A stretch of DNA of 64,000 nucleotides from Periconia sp. R9002 (Eukaryota; Ascomycota; Dothideomycetes; Pleosporales; Periconiaceae), in NCBI GenBank assembly GCA_023627715.1, contig JAMAHW010000015.1:310001-374000 (forward strand), in the 5' to 3' direction. Shown piece after piece: positions 20,239 to 31,124 of this stretch. How positions within the stretch are numbered: the stretch's first letter is position 1; the number at the start of each line of letters is the position of its first letter. Below the pieces are notes generated by a model. That model worked only from the letters and a program-made list of their open reading frames with translations. It made no database searches and was not told where the DNA came from. The position numbers and the translations under genes were made by a program.

Positions 20239-22857
20239 ATTTTTTTGCTCAGTCGGATTTATGTGGATGGAGTTTGTTTTTGCTTTTTTGTGTGTGGAGG
20301 AGATGGATTGATTGGGTTAGTACAAATGTACTTATGGAGTTAGGGTGTGCCGAGGTTGAAGGAGGGGAGGGGCACATGTGATGATGCCATTGGTTTTACG
20401 ATGTTTTGTTCAGCGGAAATGATGGGTCAAAATTATTCATAATATTAACCCAGGTACCTATTGAAATCACAGGAAACGTTTTGGTTGGGCTGTATACGCA
20501 CAGGTACATACACAAGATGGGTATACAGTAGGGAAGGGTCTGGGATATTAGATGCAAGGGAAGATTGGGTAATTGTTCTCTCATTTGAGCAAGTTATCGC
20601 GGGTTCGAGAAGTTTGAGAGGTGAGTGATGGGTACATGTATGTGTATATTAGAGTTGCACTCATCCCTTTCGCTCAACTGCTCTACTATGCCAGCACAAC
20701 ACCAAAGACGCATCTTGAATGATACACCAACTACGAAATCAATATCTGAACAACGATGTCGCTCGAATTTCCCACATCCACGACTACTTTCCTCAAAGAC
20801 ATCGATCGATCGGTCACCGAAATTGTTCAATTTCAAAAAGAGATGGTATAGAGTCAGCCCGGTGTTGGTTTCTCCCAGCTGTGTTGTGCAATAATCAAAC
20901 CAGCCCGCCACCCAATACTCCATCCGCATACTCGGTGCCATCTCGGGGCAATTATGTATGATACAGCTGCTGTCTAGAACAAATGTTTAGGCTACGGACT
21001 CAAAGTTGCAAGCGTGAACCATTATTGCGCTTCGCCCCATTTCCGTTTCGATGCTTTTGGAGTATCCAGCAGGGAAGTCCTGGAACAGCTTGGCTCAAGT
21101 GCTGTGTAACTACCGGTACGTATAACGGACAGTTAGAAGAAATGGTAGACTAAAGACTTGGAAGTACCCGAAGAGGAAATCTGAAAAGTCCGTTCTGTTT
21201 TTGGTGCGTCAAGTCACACGCAAAAGCTCTTTGTGGAGATCTGACAGCCCATAGCCTAGTGGTACAGGATACCCGAGTACAGACTTCAGCTGCCATCAAA
21301 CGATTTGCTGGCGTAATCGAGGGTAAGCGCCAACGGATAATGTAGGTTCTACAGACGCAGCATGTTTTTTTACGAAGAAACAGCCAGCCATGATCTGCTA
21401 AGCGTTGATCAGTTCGCGGTCTCTGTAGATTATGACGAGACAGTCTCATCTTGTCAGCATCGTGTTCACGATGGTGTCGTCAACGATATGCTCCCTGTAC
21501 AACTGCCGTTGTCCAAAAGCCAATCGGTCAATACTTTGTGGGCGGCATCTTTGATTAACATCTGGTATGAAGGGTGAGGTGGGTGGCGTTGAAATTGAAC
21601 GCTAGCATGCAAGGGGCTCCAGGTGGACCGAGGGAGCCGAGAACCGACAACCAGGGAGAGACACGACCGTCGTTCGTGGCCTAATCAACCGTTATTGAGC
21701 TGCATGATGGCATCCCACGCTCGACGACCTTCTTTCAACCTCTTTTGTTCGGCGTGCCGGAGCTTGCCGCTCGAATCTTTAGGGTCGGAAACACGACTCA
21801 CGGTGCTCGGCCATCAACGTGCATGTTGTAATTCGCGCAGGCCGCATAAACATGTGAGGACTCTAGGAGCGGCTAAATGGGGCAGGGGTCTTGTTTCATG
21901 GCTGTGACAAGCACGGAAAAACTTCACTCCACCAGCCTCCATGCAGCGGAATCTGACGACGTGCAGTTTAGAGTTGTCGCTACACAGCTGTGATTTTGAA
22001 GCGAGATGATGCCCCATCGGCAGTGTCTTCACGCTGGCCCCTTCGCCTTCTAGAAGTCCCTGACTCGGTGTTAGGCCGCCTGGATTGTCGATCTAACGGA
22101 AGAATTGATGCCAAAGGAACAGTAAAATTTGTGAACTTCAGCAGACTGGACATTGTGAATTTGGATCAGAGTCCATCTATGCAATGGGAGTGTGGATAAA
22201 TCAACGCATGAAAACGCCTAGCTACACTATTTGTCGATGCAGAAACACCAGCCACGATGCATAACGTTCCGTTTTACACCAAACAACAAACAAGCCCAGT
22301 CAGCCGCTATAGCATTACTGTACGGTTTCAGTTTCATGAGATGCACAACATCATTTGACGGCCACGCGCCCCCGAGAACACAAGACGGATGTCCGACAGG
22401 GGCATGCATCGATGCAACGCCCCCACGAATCTCTCTTAGGGAAGCTTTCAATCTATTTTTCTTGGCTAGAAATACACGAATCCACCAGCTCACACGTTCT
22501 GCGGCAGCTAATTGCAGTGCCTTGACTCTTTCGAGCATAGTGTTTTAAGTATTGGTGAAGAGACCCCTGCATTCATTAACCATCCGAAATCTCGGGTACA
22601 GTAGGAGTACCGCGCTACCGCTGTCAGAAATGAAAGTAGAGATGTTGGATCTCTCTACAAGTATAAGAGGGTTCGGCAACCCATAGGAAGAAGGACAAGC
22701 TTGACGCTGCACACTCTCTTTCAACACGCTCTTTAGCATCCACTCACTCGTTCATCTCTTCCGAGTCTTACATTCGTGTCAAATCCACCCTTTTTTGTTC
22801 AACCTTTTGTGAAATCAACTCTTTCGAACCAACCCACTCACTCACAACCAAGCAAAA
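20239..22857. other. 2.6-kb spacer without a supported gene
   Basis: Short open frames on both strands are featureless. One possible small model near 20756-20990 (ATG TCG CTC GAA..., GTATAG donor, AAACCAG acceptor) would give about 54 residues and is too weak to call. Around 21600-22000 the sequence is GC-richer but not coding. A TATAAG at about 22662 and CT-rich sequence from 22700 to 22857 form the likely promoter and leader of the AA9 gene. Confidence 0.4.
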
Positions 22858-23897
22858 ATGAAGACCTCTACCTTCCTCGCCCTCGCTGCCGCCAAGCTCG
22901 TGGCCGGCCACACCACCTTCCAGAGCTTTGTCATCGGTGGAAAGGACCAGGGCCAGCACTTCGCTGTCCAGACCCCTTCCAACGGCAATAACCCCATTCT
23001 CGATGTCACCTCCACCGCCATGATTTGCAACGGTGGCAAGGCTACCGCTGATCAAGTCGAGGTCGCTTCCGGTTCCGAGATCACCTTCCAGTGGCACCAC
23101 AGCGACCCTGCCACCGTCTCCGGTGACGCTGATGAGCCCATTGCCGCCTCCCACAAGGGTCCCGTCATGGTCTACATCGCCCCTGCCGCTTCCAAGGGTG
23201 AGGGTGCCGTCTGGCAGAAGATCTTTGAGGATGGATTGAGCGGAGGCAAGTGGGCTGTTGAGAAGTTCATCGCCAACAAGGGTCAAATCACCATCAAGCT
23301 TCCCGACCTCGCTGCCGGCGACTACATCATCCGCCCGGAGATCATCGCCCTCCACGAGGCCTCCGCCGTTGGCAAGGCCCAGTTCTACAACGGCTGCGGT
23401 CAGATCAAGGTCACTGGCTCCGGCTCCGTCACCCTCCCCGCCTCCGGTACCGACATGACCAAGGCCTACTCCGCCACCGACGTAAGCTCCCCTTCAATGT
23501 TGTATAGATCTAGCTGCTAATCATTGCGAAGAAAGGTGTCCAGTTTGACATTTACGGCGGCGCCACCACTTACCCCATCCCTGGCCCCAAGCTCTTCTCC
23601 GGCAGCGGTGCCTCCACCGGTACCACCCCCACTGAGCCCGCTGCTTCCAGCGCTGCTCCCGCTCCCTCTACTCCCGCTACCACTGCTGCTCCTGCTCCCT
23701 CTGCTTCCGCCAAGCCCACCACCCTCGTCACCTCTGCCCGCCCTGCTCCCACCAGCGGCTCTGGCTCCAGCTCCGGCGCCGTTGCCAAGTACGGCCAGTG
23801 CGGTGGCAAGGAGTACAAGGGTGCTACTTCTTGCGCTGACAACTGGGTCTGCAAGGAGCAGAACCCCTATTACAGCCAGTGCGTCGAGAAGTTGTAA
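22858..23897 (+). CDS. AA9 lytic polysaccharide monooxygenase with C-terminal CBM1
   Basis: Exons 22858-23481 and 23532-23897 with a 50-bp intron (GTAAGC donor, GCGAAG acceptor); 329 residues. A 17-residue signal peptide leaves His18 as the mature N-terminus (HTTFQSF), half of the copper histidine brace; the second His is H99 in SHKGPVM. Typical AA9 elements follow: [22 protein letters not shown] (H166) and [14 protein letters not shown] (Q175, axial Tyr177). A Ser/Thr/Pro/Ala linker leads to a type 1 cellulose-binding module at about 294-329 ([29 protein letters not shown]). The enzyme oxidatively cleaves cellulose or related glucans outside the cell. Codon use is strongly biased to C-ending codons, as in highly expressed genes. 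Confidence 0.96.
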
Positions 23898-24390
23898 ATT
23901 CTCGATCGTCTCCGCATACATCCTTCATGCTACTCATTGACTTGAGTTGAGCCGAGCTTTGGTTCTCACAACGCCTTTCCAAGTAAAGAGTTGATATTTT
24001 CTGCATTTTCGCAAAGGGGAAAGCAAACGGACTTTTTTCTTTTTTAGCATTTTTCACATGAGGTTCTTCTCACTTGGGGGGTTCCTCTTGTCTACTCGAC
24101 TGCTAAGCGGTCAAGCTTCTTTTCTCATGTACATACATAGCCAGACAGTCGCCCGAACGGATGGACTCCCAGAAGATGATGATCAAAATAGAAATCATTT
24201 CGCACACGTTAACTCTTTGCTTCGTTTGTATTTGTGTTGTGGTGAAAGATCTACTAAGTTCTCGATTAGGCTTAGCGGCTTTGTGACATCACTAACGCGG
24301 TCCCTGCATTGCGCGTCTCATCATCCCCTTCAACACGCAGAGGGCCAACCTTCACACCTCAGGTTGCAAAAAACCAGCAAATACTCTACC
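23898..24390. other. Spacer between AA9 gene and F-box-like gene
   Basis: The frame of the next gene is open back to an ATG at 24058 but the extra 111 residues have no domain character; I read this as leader. Confidence 0.45.
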
Positions 24391-25236
24391 ATGACTTTGT
24401 TTAGTCATCTCGCTGGAGTCCTAACCGATGCCTGGAACACTCTAACCTCTTATGCGCAACCCCCCGGGACCACGGTTCAAAAAAGCAGGCCTTCCTATGC
24501 GGATGTATGCGTGGTCCGAGCCATGCTGAACAGCTTGCGCTTACCCACTGAGCTCGTTCTTCAAATCCTCCAGTATGCTGAATATGAACCCAAGCTCGAG
24601 TGCGCCAGCCTATCAAGTACAATAGGAGCTAATTCAGAAATGGGCCGGGATCACGTTCACGCAAAGGCCTGCTTAGTGTTCGACAGTCTTGACGAGACTA
24701 TGCTGCAAATACTCGATGTCAAACCTGGTAAAGCGAAGATCAAAGAGATGGAGTTCAACTTTCGCAGCATGGACCAAGGATGGACGAGCGAGAATACCCA
24801 GGGCACATATCAAACTTCGAGCTGGCTTGAGGTCTCCATTATCAGACCAAAGGACCGTACATCTGGCTTCCATTCTCAAAATCTTGTTCTATATCAAGAG
24901 CGTCTCAAATCACCGCAAGACCTGGAGCAGTCCTTAGAACAGCAGGGTGCATCTTTTGTGCGGCGCCCTGTGTCCGCAACGTGGGGCCCACAAGATGGTG
25001 AAGCTCCTGTTGCGTGGCTCTTGCAAGCCAATCGGGTCGCTGTACCTCAAGGATATCGTGTAGTATGGAAGTTAAATGGCCACGAAGGCGACGAAGGGGC
25101 GGGTCATGGCGCAGAGTTCATTCGTTCGCTGCGGGAAGGGGACGTGGTGATTATTTGGGCACGAGCGAAGTATCCGCAGTGGCGATGCACGGTATGGGGG
25201 ATGAAGGTAACGTGCCGCTTCGATTTCGATGAGTGA
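24391..25236 (+). CDS. F-box-like fungal protein
   Basis: Single exon, 281 residues from the ATG at 24391 (ACCATGACT context). Residues about 48-70 read SLRLPTELVLQILQYAEYEP, a short F-box-like start (LPxELxxxIL) common in fungal proteins that otherwise lack known domains. The C-terminal half is beta-rich with QANRVAVPQGYRVVWKLNG and ends RCTVWGMKVTCRFDFDE, matching an uncharacterised fungal family. F-box proteins link substrates to SCF ubiquitin ligases, but the motif here is minimal, so function is not established. An in-frame ATG 333 bases upstream exists and was rejected as start. Confidence 0.75.
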   Translation: MTLFSHLAGVLTDAWNTLTSYAQPPGTTVQKSRPSYADVCVVRAMLNSLRLPTELVLQILQYAEYEPKLECASLSSTIGANSEMGRDHVHAKACLVFDSLDETMLQILDVKPGKAKIKEMEFNFRSMDQGWTSENTQGTYQTSSWLEVSIIRPKDRTSGFHSQNLVLYQERLKSPQDLEQSLEQQGASFVRRPVSATWGPQDGEAPVAWLLQANRVAVPQGYRVVWKLNGHEGDEGAGHGAEFIRSLREGDVVIIWARAKYPQWRCTVWGMKVTCRFDFDE

Positions 25237-25618
25237 CGTGCCTTAGGGCGGGTGAAACGCTGATGTTGGTGCACCTTGGATAATTTGTATGTCCACGAAC
25301 GATAAACAAAATCAAACCTACTGTCTCCGGCTATCTACAACCCCCAATGACTCCCTACGAAGAAAACCTCCCCCACAATCTGCTCCACATTCTTCCACAG
25401 TAGTGGATCCTAGCTAGCACGTATAGTCAACCTATTTACACAACAAGTGTAGAGCGCTAGCTTAGCGGGGACGTTTCTACAACTACCGAGCTCCATCACC
25501 ACCTGGGGAAACCATTGACCACGCCTTCCTCACAAATTCACAATTCCACACAGATAAAATTCTATGATCTATCTTGAATCCTATAATTTCAGATTCACAA
25601 AGAAAAATCAAAACCAAA
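25237..25618. other. Spacer upstream of glyoxalase gene
   Basis: AT-rich, no gene; AC-rich leader immediately before the ATG at 25619. Confidence 0.45.
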
Positions 25619-26354
25619 ATGCCATCTTCCAACGATCCAAACTACCCACCAGGCCCGTACACGCCGGGTCAACACATCATCCCCCCACCACGCCCCACCT
25701 CCCCAGCCACCGCCGAATACAGACTCAACCACCTCATGCTGCGCATCAAGAACCCCGACGCGAGCTTGAAATTTTACAACGATTGTTTCGGGTTGCACGT
25801 TGTGTTTATTTTCAACGCGGGGCCGTGGACGATTTATTATTTGGGGCCGCGGGATGTTTGTAAGTCCTCCTAATACGAACAGCATTGATGTCACGAGCAT
25901 AGAACAGAAAGCATGGAGGATAGTTTTCGCAATGACATACAATTATAATCTCAACACTAACATTGTTGATGTGATAGCGATATCCTCTCTGGGAACCTCA
26001 AAAGGCCTCCTAGAACTCTACCATATCCCGGCGGACTCGCAACTCCCCTACACCTCCGGCAACGACTACACCAACAACCCTCCCGGGATCGGATTTGGAC
26101 ACATTGGATTTACGGTCCCGGATGTCGCCGCCGCGCTCGAAAGGGTCAAGAGTTTCGGGTTCGAGGTGATCAAGCCGTTGGGTGAGGCGGAGGAAGCGAC
26201 GATGGCGGTTCCGATGGATGGCGAGAAGCGGGTGAAGTGTGTGGGTGAGGGTGTGGGTGTTGATGAAGGGTATAAGCATGTTTTTCGGCAGCTGGCGTTT
26301 GTGAGGGATCCGGATGGGTATTGGGTTGAGTTGGTGCCGCAGGTTGTGCGGTAG
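25619..26354 (+). CDS. Glyoxalase I (lactoylglutathione lyase)
   Basis: Exons 25619-25859 and 25978-26354, 118-bp intron (GTAAGT donor, CACTAAC branch, GTGATAG acceptor); 205 residues. Converts the hemithioacetal of methylglyoxal and glutathione to S-lactoylglutathione in the cytosol. Metal-ligand positions of the vicinal-oxygen-chelate fold are visible: H38 (RLNHLML), E93 (GLLELYH), H122 (GFGHIGFTV) and E198 (GYWVELV). Length fits the single-domain, dimeric form rather than the duplicated yeast form. FVRDPDGYWVEL is the family's C-terminal signature. Confidence 0.95.
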
Positions 26355-27000
26355 AGGAGGGTTTGGTGGGAGGGGTTGGGGTGTAGATGCTGTTAGAGTC
26401 ATATGTGTATGTTTGGAGACGTAGAGTATCGATACAGTTATTTCTCTGTTTCATATTTCGATACGTCTATCACACGTTTGCGCTGTAAATCGACTATTCG
26501 CTCTTCTTTACCTCCCACTCGTTTCCCGCGCACAAGGCACGTGCCTCACAAACCCATACTTGTTAAGCTTCCCTTTCCAGACAGTTATTATTACCCCGAG
26601 CAAGTCCATATTCATGAATCTGGTGAGTCATGCCATTTACAGGCCCCCCGTGTTTTGTGGGTGATATAGTCGTTGGGCACAGCCTCCGTGGCGCAGGTCT
26701 CCCGATACGGATTAGCGCCAAATGAGTCACTTTGCATCGTTCGTCACATCGTGGGATGACCCTTGTCATCAAGCATGCGAACTTGATGAATGATTATGCA
26801 TCGAGAGTTTAAATCTACGAGTGATTCCGTGTTAAGAGTTCAGTATTGGACTTGCACTTTGTTTTCTGCGCAGATAGGTCTCTTTGCATAAACAAAAACT
26901 GCACGCAGCGGCAGAGTTTCCCGTCTATTTCTTTTTGATTCCGTTACATCTTTTTTCTTTCTTTCTTTTCCACCATAATACGAAGGACGGTTGAATAGTC
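26355..27000. other. Spacer upstream of the RNA-end-processing gene
   Basis: No gene. The last 100 bp are T/C-rich (TCTTTCTTTCTTTTCC), a typical fungal initiation region. Confidence 0.45.
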
Positions 27001-30000
27001 ATGGCGGCCTCAGCCCATACTTCGAAGTCTGAATCTTTTGCTACGACATCTTACGACACGGCCTTATGCATTATACCCCAGGAGGACGACTGTAAAAGTA
27101 TCGACAGTTTGCGTTCTTTATACGACAAGGGTTACGGAAAATGGCCACCTCACATAAACCTCATATATCCTTTTGTTGCGCCCGAAAGCCTACCTCGAGC
27201 GAAATCACAAATCGAACAGTGCCTCCGAAACGGCACTGAAAATATCCCTGAACGAGCTATCACATTCGATCAAGCCGGACACTTTGAACACCGCAACAGC
27301 AGCACTGTATTTCTCCGAGAAAGTTCAGATTCTTCTATCTTGTCGTCGCTCCGAAGACTCGTGCTCAAAGCTCTAGGGAATGAAGATAGCTCTTGCAATT
27401 TTCACCTCACCATCGGACAAGCAAATGATGAGACGCAGTCGAATCGGGAGTTCCTTTTATCCAAGGCTCGACTTATTCCGGCTCTGACTTTCACTCCGCA
27501 TGAGCTTGTCATCTTGATTAGAGAAGATGTTCAAGTAAGTGGAGAGAGGTCGAGCAGAATGCGCATCTACGACAGTATCGACATCAATAGCACTGTTGCC
27601 TCACAGGCAAACATGCGGGAGTTCTGGATTGGCGACGAAGCACTTCCAAAGCATAGTTCCAGTGTCAAAGCCAATAGCGAAAACGCTAGCCATCCGGAGT
27701 TGAGCTCACACAGCCGACAAGCAGAACCGGGATCGACATATCGTTACAACTCCAGCACACAGCGGTGGATCGTTGCGAACGTTTCTCCAGAAACCAGTCC
27801 CCTTCCACAGCTAATGAGTGTGTCTAGCTACAATGTGCTCATAGATTCGGTGCATCCTCCAGCACGTGATCGCGATCCACTTCTACTCGACACTATCCTC
27901 TCGAAAAGTGGCCGTGCTCATGTGCTCGTCTTGCAGGAGGTTTCGGATGAGTTTCTGTCTTACTTGCTGAGCAACGAAGATATTCGCGAGCAGTATCCGT
28001 TCACCTCACATGCTCCACCTTCACAATCCGACATCGGGCCACTGCCTAGTTTGAGGAACATTGTTATTCTCAGCAAATGGATGTTTGCTTGGGAGTTCGT
28101 TCCATTTCAGCGGCGGCACAAAGGTGCGGTGGTCGCGACAATCCCCCAGCTAGCCACTAAGAGGCTTCCTTTGGTCATTGCTGGCGTACATTTGACGTGC
28201 GGCCTGACTGACGGGTCCGTTGCCGCGAAGAAAGTTCAGTTGCAAAACGTCACGAACTATCTCAAGAGGAAATACCCCAACAACCCTTGGGTTCTTGCAG
28301 GTGATATCAACATCACCACATCTGAACACACCATTCGTGAAGCAGTGCGAAGCAAATCCATTTCCGCGCAAACTGAAGAGACATTGAATGTCGTGGAGAA
28401 CATGCTCTTGGAAGCAGGATTTCTTGACTCGTGGGGCGTGGCTAGAGTGGAAGGTACGGCAACCACCACGCAACCAGATGCGAATGATCTGTTCGAAGGT
28501 GAAGAAGGCGCAACCTTCAATCCTAGAGAAAACTCGCTTGCTGCTGCCACATCAGGAACGTCGCGGAATAGGCCTCAGCGATATGATCGTATTCTCTACC
28601 GCCCACAGGACTTCTTGCACGTTTGCCATTTCAACGATTTTGGTCTTCCAGAAACTCAAAATGGAGTCACAAAAGTCCCTAGTGACCACTCCGGCATTCG
28701 TGCTGTTTTGAAGCTTAGCACAGCTGAGACCTCTAACCCTGTGAAGCACTCAGAAATCCTCAATCAGTATACGGTACACCATAAAGAAGCTCCGTTGACT
28801 CTATCCAGCGACGGCGATGTCATGGACACCCTTCGCGCATATTCAGTTTTTCCAACGGCGGAAGAACAAGACGAACGGAAGCGTGTTTTTGATCTTGTCA
28901 AGAAAGTAATCTTGGACAAGAATACCGACGGATCTTCCAAATCAGATGTTCCTTTGGTAATGACAGCGGTCGGATCGTATGCCTTGGGTGTCTGGACCTC
29001 CGATTCAGACATTGACTGTCTATGTATTGGAACCATCAGCTCCAAAACCTTCTTCAATCTAGCAATTCAACGAATCCACCGAGACGAGTCGCAAAGTATA
29101 CGACTGCTTCGCAAGGTGGAAGCGAATACGGGAACTATGCTCGAGCTTTCAGTCAACGGCATCACCATGGATCTTCAGTATTGCCCTGCAGGAGCTGTCG
29201 TTTATAGGTGGTCCGAATTCACTAACCTCCCTCAATCTGATCCAATCTTCAACCTGCCCATCCTTTCACTCAGGAAGTTGAAACCTCTGCGAGACCTCAA
29301 CGCTATCCAGCGTACCATGCCTGCCAAAGCTTCTTTCCGTCTCGCATATCACTATATCAAACTATGGGCTGTCGAACGAGGGATCTATTCCGGGAGGTTC
29401 GGGTTCTTGAGCGGCACTCACATCACTCTCATGCTTTCATGGGTTTGCAAGCGTCTGGCCCACGATACAGGATCCGTAACCGCAGGCGACCTCATATTCT
29501 CATTCTTCCACCACTATGCAAATTTTGATTGGCAGAACGATATGGTCTTTGATGCTTTTTTCCACACGCAGCAACCGCGGTACCATCGAAGCGCGCGCGA
29601 GCCAATGGTGATTCTGGGGTATCACGCTCCGCACGCGAACATTGCTCATACCGCTACTACTCCCAGCGTCCAGATAATTGTAAAGGAACTTCAGCGAGCC
29701 GCATCTCGTCTTTCCACACCTGGAATGACTTGGCCCAATTTTTTCGAGACAAGCAGCGACCCCGTCCCATCCTCTATATCCACGACCGGAGCAGGAAAGT
29801 TCCTACACGCTCACGACAACTACGTCAAGATCGATATCCAATACTGGGGTCGCACCCTTTCCAAAGGTCGAGGTTTGGTGGGCTGGATCGAATCGCGCTG
29901 TATCAACCTCGTCGTCGAACTCCACAAAGCACTTCCACAAGTCTCCATCCGCATCTGGCCTGCGCGCTTCGCGGAACGCAACGCAAACGCCACCGCGACC

Positions 30001-30666
30001 GAGTACTATGGATGCTATCTGATCGGGCTATCGCGGACTCAGGAACCCGAAACAACAAGTAGCATCGAAGACCGCGCGCAGGCAAAACAAGCGTTGGAAA
30101 GCACGCTCGATCGCTTCCTCACGCAGATCAGGGGAGACGAGAAATACTACGACAAAGAGACGTCCTGGATCGACGCATCCCTCGCCAAACCAGCAGAAAT
30201 CAAAGACATGGTCCTCGACGACCGCGAATGGGGCGACTACGCAATGGACATCGAGCCCGACTCGGACGACGAGCTCGAACCTGATGACTCCACCCCCGGC
30301 ACCATCTCCACAACCCCCCAAAAACTTCCCGTCCGCACATCTACACCATCATCAACTCCAGTCTCAACATCCAAGCTGAGACCCGCATCTGACGTCCTCA
30401 ACCGCTTGCGCTGGGACACGAACCTCGATATGGACAATTATATCGTCGGGTATGAAGATCGGTTCACAGGGGCCAGGGAAATGGCGTTGGGGAAGTGGAA
30501 GACGGAACAGACGGATTTGGAGTTTATACCGCAGCATCGGATTTTGTATTTCAAGAGGAAGGGTGAGGGTGGGGCGGAAGGGGAGGTGATTTGGGAGAGG
30601 AAGACGAGGGTGGATAGGGTTTTTGGGAGTGGGGTTGGGGTTGGGAAGGGTGGTGGTGGGGAGTAG
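27001..30666 (+). CDS. Four-module RNA-end-processing protein: 2H phosphoesterase, EEP nuclease, nucleotidyltransferase, MJ1316/DUF504
   Basis: Single exon, 1221 residues. Residues about 18-195 are a 2H phosphoesterase (PPHINLIYPF around H51 and HLTIG around H135). Residues about 270-572 are an endonuclease/exonuclease/phosphatase domain: SSYNVL (N278), LQEV (E312), GVHLTC (H397), GDIN (D435), SDHS (D562, H563). Residues about 600-900 are a Pol-beta-type nucleotidyltransferase of the poly(A) polymerase class with VGSYALGVWTSDSDIDCL (D670, D672) and MDLQY (D724), followed by a helical PAP-central-like domain. The last 90 residues (ASDVLNRLRWDTNLD onward) are the MJ1316/DUF504 fold proposed to recognise cyclic-phosphate RNA ends. 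Together they suggest trimming or healing of a 3' end and re-tailing by one polypeptide, probably nuclear or cytosolic since no targeting signal is seen. The pathway is inference. Confidence 0.9.
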   Translation: MAASAHTSKSESFATTSYDTALCIIPQEDDCKSIDSLRSLYDKGYGKWPPHINLIYPFVAPESLPRAKSQIEQCLRNGTENIPERAITFDQAGHFEHRNSSTVFLRESSDSSILSSLRRLVLKALGNEDSSCNFHLTIGQANDETQSNREFLLSKARLIPALTFTPHELVILIREDVQVSGERSSRMRIYDSIDINSTVASQANMREFWIGDEALPKHSSSVKANSENASHPELSSHSRQAEPGSTYRYNSSTQRWIVANVSPETSPLPQLMSVSSYNVLIDSVHPPARDRDPLLLDTILSKSGRAHVLVLQEVSDEFLSYLLSNEDIREQYPFTSHAPPSQSDIGPLPSLRNIVILSKWMFAWEFVPFQRRHKGAVVATIPQLATKRLPLVIAGVHLTCGLTDGSVAAKKVQLQNVTNYLKRKYPNNPWVLAGDINITTSEHTIREAVRSKSISAQTEETLNVVENMLLEAGFLDSWGVARVEGTATTTQPDANDLFEGEEGATFNPRENSLAAATSGTSRNRPQRYDRILYRPQDFLHVCHFNDFGLPETQNGVTKVPSDHSGIRAVLKLSTAETSNPVKHSEILNQYTVHHKEAPLTLSSDGDVMDTLRAYSVFPTAEEQDERKRVFDLVKKVILDKNTDGSSKSDVPLVMTAVGSYALGVWTSDSDIDCLCIGTISSKTFFNLAIQRIHRDESQSIRLLRKVEANTGTMLELSVNGITMDLQYCPAGAVVYRWSEFTNLPQSDPIFNLPILSLRKLKPLRDLNAIQRTMPAKASFRLAYHYIKLWAVERGIYSGRFGFLSGTHITLMLSWVCKRLAHDTGSVTAGDLIFSFFHHYANFDWQNDMVFDAFFHTQQPRYHRSAREPMVILGYHAPHANIAHTATTPSVQIIVKELQRAASRLSTPGMTWPNFFETSSDPVPSSISTTGAGKFLHAHDNYVKIDIQYWGRTLSKGRGLVGWIESRCINLVVELHKALPQVSIRIWPARFAERNANATATEYYGCYLIGLSRTQEPETTSSIEDRAQAKQALESTLDRFLTQIRGDEKYYDKETSWIDASLAKPAEIKDMVLDDREWGDYAMDIEPDSDDELEPDDSTPGTISTTPQKLPVRTSTPSSTPVSTSKLRPASDVLNRLRWDTNLDMDNYIVGYEDRFTGAREMALGKWKTEQTDLEFIPQHRILYFKRKGEGGAEGEVIWERKTRVDRVFGSGVGVGKGGGGE

Positions 30667-31124
30667 GTGAAAGTGGAGGAGGGAGTTTAGGCTGTATTTT
30701 TTTTGATTAGTTGTGGTATTGTTCTTGGGTAAGTTTTTTGTTTATTTTTATTATTTGGTGGTGACACTCTTTCTCCCCTTATTGGTCGACACGACGAGTC
30801 CGTTGGGGATACAGTGTTGGGAGTAGGCGCCGTTCAGATGTTCTTTTCTCATGTTTGATATTATCCCTGCCCGTTGCTGAGAATTTCCGAATTCCCGGGA
30901 CATATCCCAGATCTGTTTGATCGTACCATGGTTGCTTCATCCCGTAGCGACCGCCGAATTGTCGACGGTCTTCTGCTTGTCCTCATCATACACGGACCAA
31001 TCCAAGGTGCCGAAGCACTACTCAATCTTCATGTCGAAGTCATCTGCAACTTATTCGTTAATCCCACCCCTCACAAATCAAATCCCCGTTCCAAAAGCAA
31101 GTCATCACTCACGAGCAAGCCACC
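30667..31124. other. Spacer between convergent genes
   Basis: Tail-to-tail spacer; T-rich transcript ends on both sides, no gene. Confidence 0.45.

Noticed and set aside
24058..24390. 111-residue N-terminal extension of the F-box-like protein
   Set aside because: In frame with the gene but without domain character or signal peptide; the ATG at 24391 has better context and the family begins close to it.
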